Assembly: GCA_005239795.1 (NCBI GenBank)
Contig: SBBH01000113.1
Location: 1-35,579, forward strand
From: Planctomycetales bacterium
GTDB lineage: Bacteria > Planctomycetota > SBBH01
DNA: 35,579 nt
Reading direction: 5' to 3'
This document shows, one piece after another, positions 29,335 through 35,579 of this stretch. Made by a program: the position numbers and the translations under genes. How positions within the stretch are numbered: position 1 is the stretch's first letter; each line of letters opens with the position of its first letter. The notes under the pieces are model-generated. The model saw nothing but the letters and a program-made list of their open reading frames with translations, ran no database searches and was not told the DNA's origin.

Positions 29335-30210
29335 TCATCCCCCCTGTATCGTGAGCCGCCGGATCGCCCGATGCCAACCCCAGATCCCCGTTCCCCACAG
29401 GAGGAGGCTCCAGAACGCCTGCCCAGCAAGCGCCGCCGGAACCGCCAGATCCGGGATCTTACCTAGGTAGACGAGCACCGGAACCTGGCTGATCCCGGCA
29501 AACGGGAGAAGCTCGAGAACCCGCGCCGCGGCTGGCGGGAAGAAGCTCAAGGGAATGAGAAGCCCCGAGAGAAGCTGGATCCCCACATGCTTGGCCCAGA
29601 TGAGCCCCTCCACGTTCTTCAGAGAAAAAGAAGCCAGGGCTACCAGGAAGTTGATACCGCTCATCAAGACGAGAGACAACGTGACGCTCACCAGGACCGC
29701 CAGGGCCTGCCGGCCGTCCGCCGGGAGGGGAATGCCGAACACCGCCCCCACCACCACGGCGATCGGAAGGGTAAAAAAAACAAGGCGGAAGGCCGATTCC
29801 CCCACGGCGCCAACGAGCTTGGCGACGGGGTAGTTGACGGGCCTCAGGAGCTGTGCGCCGATCCGGCCCTGGCGCACCTCGCCCGCCACCTCGCGGTCGA
29901 TGTTGTTAAAATAGAACGACCGCAGAATCCAGCCGACCGCGACGAAATTCATCATCTCGCCGACGCCAAAATCTCCCAGCCGCTCGGCTGGGCCGTAGAT
30001 CCCCTTCCACAAGAAGGAATAGGCCGCAATGTAGACGCTGTAGGTGAGAATGCCGGTGACGTAGCGCAGCCGGTAGGCCAGAATCTGCAAAAAAGCGATG
30101 CGGGCAAAAGCCCAATAGGACCGAAATGGGAAATGGGAAACGGGACATGAGATTGGCTTGCCCATCAGATTTTTCATTTCGCATTTCTCATTTCGCATTT
30201 CGGACGTCAC
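29335..30210 (-). CDS. ABC-2-type exporter permease 2 (291 aa)
   Basis: This is the second ABC-2 membrane subunit, with six hydrophobic segments and the loop NIDREVAGEVRQGRIGAQLLRPVN that matches its partner's EGRFDQVLLRPF. The start I prefer is the GTG at 30210, which overlaps the ATPase stop as GTGA and has AAAGGAA about 8 nt upstream. The first about 28 codons then come from a heptad element (EMRNEKCEMKN ... SHFPFRS), so the native N-terminus near SYWAFARIAFLQIL carries a repeat-made extension. A later start inside the element cannot be ruled out. The coupled start favours the longer form. Confidence 0.83.
   Translation of the reverse strand: MTSEMRNEKCEMKNLMGKPISCPVSHFPFRSYWAFARIAFLQILAYRLRYVTGILTYSVYIAAYSFLWKGIYGPAERLGDFGVGEMMNFVAVGWILRSFYFNNIDREVAGEVRQGRIGAQLLRPVNYPVAKLVGAVGESAFRLVFFTLPIAVVVGAVFGIPLPADGRQALAVLVSVTLSLVLMSGINFLVALASFSLKNVEGLIWAKHVGIQLLSGLLIPLSFFPPAAARVLELLPFAGISQVPVLVYLGKIPDLAVPAALAGQAFWSLLLWGTGIWGWHRAIRRLTIQGG
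30123..30202. repeat. paired heptad-repeat element (4 x 7, spacer, 4 x 7)
   Basis: GAAATGG, GAAATGG, GAAACGG and GACATGA fill 30123-30150. After a 24-bp spacer, CATTTCG, CATTTCT, CATTTCG and CATTTCG fill 30175-30202. The units are near-perfect inverted complements. It starts 4 nt after the ATPase stop and encodes the N-terminus of permease 2. Confidence 0.92.
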
Positions 30211-31202
30211 CGCCGTTCCTTTCCTTCGAGATAAATCTTTCTGATGATCTCCTCGATCGGTGTGGGAGCGACCGATAGGTCCGTCACGGGAAAGCGCGCC
30301 AGAAGCTCCCGCATCAGGGCCGGCACCCGGCGCCGCTCGACCTGGGCACGGAAGCGGTTGGCGCCCAGGGGCTCCCAGGCCGGAGTCTCGTCATCCGAGA
30401 AAGCCACCAGATCCCCGGGCGCCACCGCCTGGGCGAAATCGACGATGATCCGGGCCGCGCGGTCGTGACGGCGGCGGATCTCGGCCAGGGCTCCATCATA
30501 GAGGAGCCGGCCGTGGTCGATGATCATGACGCGCGGGCAGATCTCCTCGATATCCACCAGGTCGTGCGTCGTGAGGATCATCGTGGTCCCGAGGCGTTTG
30601 TTCGCCTCCTTGAGGAAGCTCCGCACCGCGGCCTTCGCGACGACATCGAGGCCGATCGTCGGCTCGTCCAGGAACAGGATTTTAGGCTCATGGATCAGGG
30701 CCGCCGCCAGGTCACAGCGCATCCGCTCGCCCAGCGAAAGCTTGCGCACGGGCGTCCGAAGATAGGCCCCGATGCCTAAGAGCTCGTCGAAGAAGGCGAG
30801 CCGCTTGCGATAGATATCCTTCGGCACGCCGTAGATCTCGGCCAAAAGCGTCAGAGATTCGGCGACCGCCAGGTCCCACCAGAGCCCGGTGCGCTGGCCA
30901 AAGACCGCGCCGATCGTGGCGACATAGCGGCGCCGCTCCTTCCAGGGGACGAATCCCCCCACCTCGACTGTCCCGGACGTCGGAACAAGGATCCCCGTAA
31001 GAACTTTCAGCGTCGTCGACTTCCCGGCGCCGTTGGGGCCGATGTAACCGACCATTTCGCCGGGCTTCACATGAAAACCGATCCCGTCCACCGCGCGCAC
31101 GGCCCGGGTCTGCCTGTGGAAAAGATCGCACACAGCTCCTAAGAGCCCCTCGCGGCGGTCGAAAACCTGGAATTCCTTGACGAGGTTCTCGACCCGGATC
31201 AT
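30207..31202 (-). CDS. ABC transporter ATPase of the two-permease exporter (331 aa)
   Basis: Walker A is GPNGAGKS (residues 55-62), the signature is LSLGERMR, and Walker B is KILFLDEPTIGLD, followed by the switch histidine in TTHDLVD. The C-terminal about 90 residues are the extra domain found in ATPases of the ABC-2 group (Nod/DrrA-like). The length of 331 fits those. The start ATG at 31202 is preceded by C-rich sequence without a Shine-Dalgarno, where a short heptad array lies. Its stop overlaps the GTG of permease 2. The ATPase drives export of an unknown lipid, glycan or small molecule through the two permeases. Confidence 0.93.
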   Translation of the reverse strand: MIRVENLVKEFQVFDRREGLLGAVCDLFHRQTRAVRAVDGIGFHVKPGEMVGYIGPNGAGKSTTLKVLTGILVPTSGTVEVGGFVPWKERRRYVATIGAVFGQRTGLWWDLAVAESLTLLAEIYGVPKDIYRKRLAFFDELLGIGAYLRTPVRKLSLGERMRCDLAAALIHEPKILFLDEPTIGLDVVAKAAVRSFLKEANKRLGTTMILTTHDLVDIEEICPRVMIIDHGRLLYDGALAEIRRRHDRAARIIVDFAQAVAPGDLVAFSDDETPAWEPLGANRFRAQVERRRVPALMRELLARFPVTDLSVAPTPIEEIIRKIYLEGKERR

Positions 31203-31218
31203 GGGGGAAGAATACAGA

Positions 31219-31239
31219 AGCCGGGAGCCGGGAGTCAGG
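31219..31239. repeat. short heptad array (3 x 7 bp) over the thpR stop
   Basis: AGCCGGG, AGCCGGG and AGTCAGG lie in tandem across the stop codon of thpR (31237-31235), just upstream of the ATPase start. It may be a worn remnant of a longer element. Confidence 0.55.
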
Positions 31240-31807
31240 GGATGTTGAGAGGCGTTAGAGGGAATCGGGCGAGTACCGTGTGGACGGCCCCTTCAGTGCC
31301 GAGCTCCGACTGGTAGAGAATCACCCCCTCCACGCGGTGGGTCCCCCTGGGCGGCGGCGGTGTAGATAGGATCGTCCGCACGTCGACAGGCCGTCCCTTC
31401 CCCTGGAGGCGCGCCAAAGTCAGGTGCGCCGTAAAAAATCTCTCCTCCAAGGGGACGGGAAAAGGGGCAAGCGCCCCGCGCAAAACGTCAGCCAGCCGCG
31501 CCAAGCTCCCCTCGGGGTCCGCGAGCCCCAACCACAGAATGCGGGCGCGCGCCGGACTCGGGAAGGCCCCCCATCCCGCCGTCGACACGGAAAACGCCGG
31601 ACGCCCGGCGGCGGCCTTCGTGAGAACGAGCGTCATCGGAAGCACCTGCTCCCGAGCCACCTCGCCCAGGAACAACAGCGTCAGATGCACCGCTTCGGGC
31701 GCGGTCCAGCGGAATGCGGCGCCCCCCTGGCTTTTCAGGAGGCGCTGGGCCTGGGTGACGATCGATGAAACCGGAGGGACGAACTCGGCCGCAAGAAAGA
31801 CCCTCAT
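31235..31807 (-). CDS. thpR: RNA 2',3'-cyclic phosphodiesterase / 2'-5' RNA ligase family (190 aa)
   Basis: The two family motifs are plain: HLTLLFLGE at residues 41-49 and HLTLARL at 128-134, each giving a His-x-Thr of the active site. The N-terminus MRVFLAAEF is typical. The length matches the usual 180-190. The enzyme opens 2',3'-cyclic phosphates and can seal tRNA halves in vitro; its role in bacteria is unclear. No Shine-Dalgarno precedes the ATG at 31807, where a heptad element ends 5 nt upstream. The next gene downstream is the ABC ATPase. Confidence 0.9.
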   Translation of the reverse strand: MRVFLAAEFVPPVSSIVTQAQRLLKSQGGAAFRWTAPEAVHLTLLFLGEVAREQVLPMTLVLTKAAAGRPAFSVSTAGWGAFPSPARARILWLGLADPEGSLARLADVLRGALAPFPVPLEERFFTAHLTLARLQGKGRPVDVRTILSTPPPPRGTHRVEGVILYQSELGTEGAVHTVLARFPLTPLNIP

Positions 31808-31812
31808 TGCAC

Positions 31813-31910
31813 GAAATGAGAAATGGGAAACGGGAAATGAGAAAAAAACAGTGGCCGGCGATGCGACCGCCTCCGCATCTCACATTTCACATTCCTCATT
31901 TCACATTTCA
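31813..31910. repeat. paired heptad-repeat element (4 x 7, spacer, 5 x 7)
   Basis: GAAATGA, GAAATGG, GAAACGG and GAAATGA fill 31813-31840. After a 35-bp spacer, CATCTCA, CATTTCA, CATTCCT, CATTTCA and CATTTCA fill 31876-31910. It occupies almost the whole gap between the Rieske stop (31915) and the thpR start. The units resemble those of the element at 30123-30202. Confidence 0.92.
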
Positions 31911-31914
31911 GCAA

Positions 31915-32220
31915 TCAGGCTTCTACGTAAATCTCGCTTCCCTCGACCTTCACCGGATAGGTCGAGACGCGCGAGCGCGGATTCAAGGTCCCCGCCCCCG
32001 TCTTGATGTCGAACTGCCAGCCGTGCCAGCAGCAGGTGACGACCGACCCCTGGATCTCGCCGTCAGCCAGGGGCCCTCCCGCGTGGGGACAGGCGTTGTC
32101 GAGGGCGAAAAATTGGCCGTCGACATTGAATAGAGCGATCTCGTTGCCGCCCACGGAAACCATCTTGGCGCAGCCAGGGGCGATCTCGGAAATGGAAGCG
32201 ACCTTGACGGAACTCGGCAT
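31915..32220 (-). CDS. Rieske [2Fe-2S] ferredoxin (101 aa)
   Basis: This small soluble Rieske protein has the cluster ligands CPH (Cys44, His46) and CCWHGW (Cys63, His66) with the usual spacing. The length of about 100 residues matches the ferredoxin subunits of dioxygenases and NirD-like proteins. The ATG at 32220 has AAGGAG upstream and starts 11 nt after the acyl-CoA dehydrogenase stop, so the two are probably one transcript. An electron-carrier role is likely; no oxygenase gene is in view, so the partner is unknown. Confidence 0.92.
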   Translation of the reverse strand: MPSSVKVASISEIAPGCAKMVSVGGNEIALFNVDGQFFALDNACPHAGGPLADGEIQGSVVTCCWHGWQFDIKTGAGTLNPRSRVSTYPVKVEGSEIYVEA

Positions 32221-32231
32221 GCGCACTCCTT

Positions 32232-33401
32232 TTAAGAAAAGGCGGATATGCCGGTAATATTTTCCCCGATCACCAATGTGTGGATATCGTGCGTCCCCTC
32301 GTAGGTATAGACCGACTCGAGGTTGGCCATGTGGCGGAACGACTGGTACTCGTCGGCGACGCCGTTGGCCCCCAGGATGTCGCGCGCCATGCGCGCCCCC
32401 TCGAGCGCGATCTGGACGTTGTTCCTCTTGAGCATCGAGATCTGATAGGGCTTGGCCTCCCCCTTGTCCTTCATCCGCCCAACGCGCAGCGCCAAAAGCT
32501 GGGCCTTCGTGATCTCCGTCAGCATCTGGACGAGCTTGTTCTGAACGAGCTGGAAGCCGGCGATGGGTTTTCCGAACTGGATCCGGGTCTTGGCGTACTC
32601 CAGCGCCTCCGAGTAGCAGGCCATCGCCGCGCCGATCGCCCCCCAGCCGATCCCGTAGCGGGCCTGGTTCAGGCACATGAGGGGGGATTTCAAACCCTCG
32701 GATTTCGGCAGGAGATTCGCGGCCGGGATTCGGCATCCGTCGAAGGAAAGCTCCGAGGTGACCGAAGCCCGCAGGGAGAATTTCCCCTCGACGTCCGAAG
32801 TCTTGTAACCGGGAGTCCCCCGCTCGACCAAGAATCCCCGCACGACGCCGTCGAGCTTGGCCCAGACCACGGCGACATCGGCAATCCCGCCGTTCGTGAT
32901 CCACATCTTGGTGCCGTCGAGAACGTAGGAGCTTCCCTCCTTGCGGGCGGTCGTGCGCATCCCGCTGGGATCCGAGCCGAAATCGGGCTCGGTGAGGCCG
33001 AAGCACCCCACTTTGCGCCCCGCGGCCATCTCGGGAAGCCACTTCCGCTTCTGCTCCTCGCTCCCGAACGCGTAGAGGGGGTACATCACGAGCCCTCCCT
33101 GCACCGACACGAACGAGCGCAATCCCGAATCGCCGCGTTCGAGCTCCTGGATCGCCAGGCCGTAGGCGACATTCCCGAGCCCCGCGCATCCGTACCCCTC
33201 AAGCGTAGCCCCCAGGAGACCCATCTCGGCCACCTGGCTGATCCAGGGTTTGTGAAACGTCCCGTCGCGGAAATGCTTGGCGACGATTGGGACGACCTCT
33301 TTCGACACGTACTGCCGGACCGTGTCGCGGATCATCCGCTCCTCGTCGGAAAGCTCCGCGTCGAGATTCAGGAAGTCGGCGCCTTTGAAGGGGAGAGCCA
33401 T
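32232..33401 (-). CDS. acyl-CoA dehydrogenase, glutaryl-CoA-dehydrogenase-like (389 aa)
   Basis: This FAD enzyme oxidises acyl-CoA thioesters and passes electrons to ETF. Family motifs are GCFGLTEPDFGSDP, the KMWITNGGIADV strand, and the C-terminal YEGTHDIHTLVIGENITG, whose Glu is the catalytic base. The THDIHTLVIG ending is the one seen in glutaryl-CoA dehydrogenases and close relatives, so decarboxylating glutaryl-CoA to crotonyl-CoA is a reasonable first guess. Length and start (MALPFKGADFLNLD) are typical. It lies between the sulfatase and the Rieske gene on the same strand, and etfB starts 1.5 kb away on the other strand. Confidence 0.93.
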   Translation of the reverse strand: MALPFKGADFLNLDAELSDEERMIRDTVRQYVSKEVVPIVAKHFRDGTFHKPWISQVAEMGLLGATLEGYGCAGLGNVAYGLAIQELERGDSGLRSFVSVQGGLVMYPLYAFGSEEQKRKWLPEMAAGRKVGCFGLTEPDFGSDPSGMRTTARKEGSSYVLDGTKMWITNGGIADVAVVWAKLDGVVRGFLVERGTPGYKTSDVEGKFSLRASVTSELSFDGCRIPAANLLPKSEGLKSPLMCLNQARYGIGWGAIGAAMACYSEALEYAKTRIQFGKPIAGFQLVQNKLVQMLTEITKAQLLALRVGRMKDKGEAKPYQISMLKRNNVQIALEGARMARDILGANGVADEYQSFRHMANLESVYTYEGTHDIHTLVIGENITGISAFS

Positions 33402-33435
33402 GCGGAGCGCATCGTAGCGCCCGCGCGGGCCGGTT

Positions 33436-34872
33436 TCAACGGCGTTGGCCAGAGGATGTGCCGGGGGGCCTGCACCCCGGGCCGTCCCCCTTGAGGCCGC
33501 CCAGTTCCTTGCGCATCCGGTCCGCCAGCGCTCTCAAGCGGGTGGCTTCCTCGGGATGGTCTTGGATGACATTGTTTTTTTCGCCGATGTCGGTCGCCAG
33601 ATCGTAGAGCGCCTCAGGAACCTTCTCATGGGCCTCCGGCGGAAGTTCGTTGAGCCGCGTGTAAACGTAAAGATTCTCCTGCATCTTCAGGCGCGGGTAG
33701 ACCAGCTTCCAGCGGCCGCTCCGGACCGCCTGCAGGTCGTTCTTGTAGTAATAGAAAAACGCCTCGTGGGGGGATGTCGCGCCGGGAACACCCGACAGGA
33801 GCGGCCAGATCTCCTTCCCGTCGATCGGCCGCGCGGGGATGGGCGCGCCGGCAAGCCCCGCCACCGTCGGCAGGATGTCGATCACGGAGGCCACCTCGGA
33901 CGAGAGCCGGCCGGGGGGAATTTTGCCGGGCCAGCGGGCGATGAAGGGGACCCGCATCCCCCCTTCGTAGGTCGTCCCCTTGCCGGCCCTCAAAGGACTG
34001 GCCTTCCCTCCCTCTCTCTCTTTCACGAGCCAGGGGCCATTGTCCGACACAAAGATCACCAGGGTCTTTTCGTCGATCCCTTCCGACGTGAGGGAGTCGA
34101 GGACCGAGCCGACGCACGCGTCGATCCGCATCACGGCATCGCCGAAGGGACCCCGCTTCGATTTTCCCAGGAAGCGCTCCTCCACGTAGATCGGCACATG
34201 GGCATCCGTGCAGGCCAAATAGAGGAAAAACGGTTTGTCGCGGCGCTCCTTGATAAACGAGACCGCCTCCTGTGTGAAACGATCCATGAGCGTCTCTTGC
34301 AGGTATGTTGTCTCAATGACCCGGGCGCCGCGCATGAGGGCCGCCGCCTTGTAGTCATGCCCGAAAGGGAGCCCATAGAAAAGATCGAACCCCTGGGAAA
34401 CAGGGAGGAATGGCGGCTGGTATCCCAGGTGCCATTTGCCCACGCAGGCGGTTGCATAGCCGGCCTTTTTCAATAGTTCCGCGAGTGTTGTCTCATCCGG
34501 GTGAATTCCGATCTCCGATTGCGTCCCGAGCACGAGGCCCCGCACGTTCAAAGGATCGGGATCTCCCGGCGCGCCCAGCCCCACGCGAGGCGGATAGCAC
34601 CCCGTCATCAAGGCCGCGCGGGTCGGCGTGCAGACGGAGGCGGCCGCGTAAAAATCGGTGAACCGGATCCCCTCAGCGGCCATCCGATCCAGGCGGGGCG
34701 TCTCGATCTTCTCGTAACCGGGCCGGTCATCGGGGGTCCAGAAGCAACCGATGTCGTCGTAGCCGACGTCGTCGGCCAAGATGACCACGAGGTTGGGACG
34801 TTCCGGCGCGGAAGCGGCCCCTCCTTCCCCGATGAAAAAGGCGGCCCCAAGACAAATGAAGCGCGACTTCAA
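33436..34872 (-). CDS. exported Cys-type sulfatase (478 aa)
   Basis: The formylglycine motif C-x-P-x-R is at Cys81 (CTPTRAALMTG), with the metal-binding ADDVGYDD at 33-40, GKWHLG in the middle and FVSDNGPW later. It belongs to the arylsulfatase type common in planctomycetes and used on sulfated glycans. I choose the TTG at 34872: it has a GGAGG-type site upstream and gives a short signal peptide ending near AASA; the long open frame above it runs antisense through etfB. The Cys needs a formylglycine-generating enzyme, which is not in the window. The C-terminal tail after ELGGLKG is poorly conserved. Confidence 0.92.
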   Translation of the reverse strand: MKSRFICLGAAFFIGEGGAASAPERPNLVVILADDVGYDDIGCFWTPDDRPGYEKIETPRLDRMAAEGIRFTDFYAAASVCTPTRAALMTGCYPPRVGLGAPGDPDPLNVRGLVLGTQSEIGIHPDETTLAELLKKAGYATACVGKWHLGYQPPFLPVSQGFDLFYGLPFGHDYKAAALMRGARVIETTYLQETLMDRFTQEAVSFIKERRDKPFFLYLACTDAHVPIYVEERFLGKSKRGPFGDAVMRIDACVGSVLDSLTSEGIDEKTLVIFVSDNGPWLVKEREGGKASPLRAGKGTTYEGGMRVPFIARWPGKIPPGRLSSEVASVIDILPTVAGLAGAPIPARPIDGKEIWPLLSGVPGATSPHEAFFYYYKNDLQAVRSGRWKLVYPRLKMQENLYVYTRLNELPPEAHEKVPEALYDLATDIGEKNNVIQDHPEEATRLRALADRMRKELGGLKGDGPGCRPPGTSSGQRR

Positions 34873-34929
34873 AATCCCCGCCCCCTCCTCTGGCCTGCGC
34901 GGTCTTCTTAGATTAGACTCGCCATCCTG

Positions 34930-35579
34930 ATGAAGATCGCCGTTTGCGTCAAGCGGGTCCCCTCGACCGAAGCGAAGATCAAGGTCGCCCCCGACGGCAA
35001 ATCGATCGATCCAGCGGGGATCGAGTCTGTCGTCAGCCCTTACGACGAGTACGGGATCGAGGAGGCGCTGAAGATCAAGGAAGCGAAGGGAGGCGAGGTG
35101 ATCGCCGTCTCTGTCGGCCCCAAGGAAGCCGAATCGCAGATCCGGACGGCCCTCGCCATGGGGGCCGACCGGGGAATCCTGGTGAAAAGCGACGCCGCGC
35201 TCGATCCTTTCTCGACGGCGCAGGCAATCGCCGCGGCCCTGAAGGACGAAAAACCGGACCTCGTCTTTTTTGGCATCAAGGCGGTCGACGACGACGCGGC
35301 GCAGGTGCCCGCCTACGCCTGCGCGGCCCTGGGGCTCCCGCTCGTCTCGGTCGTCGTCAAGCTGGAACTGGCCGATGGAAAATTCGTCGCCCATCGGCAG
35401 ATCGAGGGGGGAACGGAAGTGGTCGAGTGCTCCCTGCCGGCCGGGATCACGGCTCAAAAGGGGCTCAACACCCCCCGCTTCGCGTCGCTCCCCAACATCA
35501 TGAAGGCCAAGAAAAAACCGATCGTGGAAGTCGCCTTGCCTTCCGCCGCCCCCAAGACCGAGACTGTGAAACTTGAGCC
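34930..35579 (+). CDS. etfB: electron transfer flavoprotein beta subunit (partial, 216 codons)
   Basis: The frame starts MKIAVCVKRVPSTEAKI and runs off the right edge. It has the beta-subunit features: SPYDEYGIEEAL, the stretch MGADRGILV, and LVFFGIKAVDDDAAQVPAYACAALGLPLVS with the AMP/FAD-binding region, then RQIEGGTEVVE and LPNIMKAKKKP. About 35 residues of a normal 250 are missing. ETF takes electrons from acyl-CoA dehydrogenases such as that at 32232-33401 and passes them to the quinone pool; etfA presumably follows. There is no good Shine-Dalgarno before the ATG. It diverges from the sulfatase across 57 nt. Confidence 0.93.
   Translation, partial: MKIAVCVKRVPSTEAKIKVAPDGKSIDPAGIESVVSPYDEYGIEEALKIKEAKGGEVIAVSVGPKEAESQIRTALAMGADRGILVKSDAALDPFSTAQAIAAALKDEKPDLVFFGIKAVDDDAAQVPAYACAALGLPLVSVVVKLELADGKFVAHRQIEGGTEVVECSLPAGITAQKGLNTPRFASLPNIMKAKKKPIVEVALPSAAPKTETVKLE

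Noticed and set aside
7196..31910. CRISPR array
   Set aside because: Arrays have 7-bp units without unique spacers of constant length, and no cas gene is present.
32280..33494. 404-codon plus-strand frame opposite the acyl-CoA dehydrogenase
   Set aside because: The minus strand encodes a clear, full-length enzyme; the opposite frame is low-complexity and has no ribosome site.
34873..35457. N-terminal extension of the sulfatase frame to 673 residues
   Set aside because: The extra part lies antisense to etfB; a TTG with a ribosome site and signal peptide at 34872 gives a normal sulfatase.

Overview
The window is GC-rich bacterial chromosome. A run of translationally coupled genes for a MoxR ATPase, a BatA-type von Willebrand A membrane protein, a terpenoid-cyclase-fold protein, a PQQ-type propeller, long coiled-coil and TPR/peptidase-MA proteins, together with a Cys-type sulfatase, is what uncultured Planctomycetota and nearby candidate phyla usually carry. 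This assignment is inference; there is no rRNA or ribosomal-protein marker here.

Layout. (1) 12447 down to 1 (minus strand): one long envelope operon in which nearly every junction is a 4-nt ATGA or GTGA overlap. It encodes secreted or membrane-anchored proteins of unknown joint function plus the MoxR/BatA pair. One member (6520-7305) is cut by an in-frame TGA. (2) 12525-14304: a MauE-thioredoxin fusion gene diverges from a tandem-ACT regulator, followed by an elongator tRNA-Met. (3) 14313-16831: repeat-rich spacer, pcm, and an ECF-sigma-like/TPR locus that looks broken by one frameshift and one TAG. (4) 16832-21309 (minus): M20 amidohydrolase, a TrpG/PabA-type glutamine amidotransferase, RlmN and a thiolase. 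(5) 21310-26530 (minus): a large secreted protein of unknown function, two small unknown proteins and a flagellar cap protein FliD that carries calcium-loop-like repeats. FliD lies behind a structured leader of about 165 nt. (6) 26836-28446 (plus): an exported pyroglutamyl-peptidase-like protein and a SAM methyltransferase. (7) 28478-33401 (minus): a two-permease ABC exporter with its ATPase, ThpR, a Rieske ferredoxin and a glutaryl-CoA-dehydrogenase-like enzyme. (8) A sulfatase diverges from etfB at the right edge. Thiolase, acyl-CoA dehydrogenase and ETF together suggest acyl-CoA degradation.

The most striking feature is not a gene. From 7 kb onward, eleven loci carry arrays of strictly 7-bp tandem units. 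The typical plan is four heptads, a spacer of about 20-35 bp, and four heptads in roughly inverted complement. The unit sequence differs from locus to locus, while the period and the plan are kept. Most arrays sit 4-11 nt after a stop codon, or overlap one, filling junctions that would otherwise be coupled. One lies in frame inside the methyltransferase gene, and two supply the N-terminal codons of the next gene. Heptanucleotide STRR repeats of filamentous cyanobacteria and in-frame Rickettsia palindromic elements are the nearest concepts I know; the paired-arm plan with locus-specific units and stop-codon adjacency looks worth formal description.
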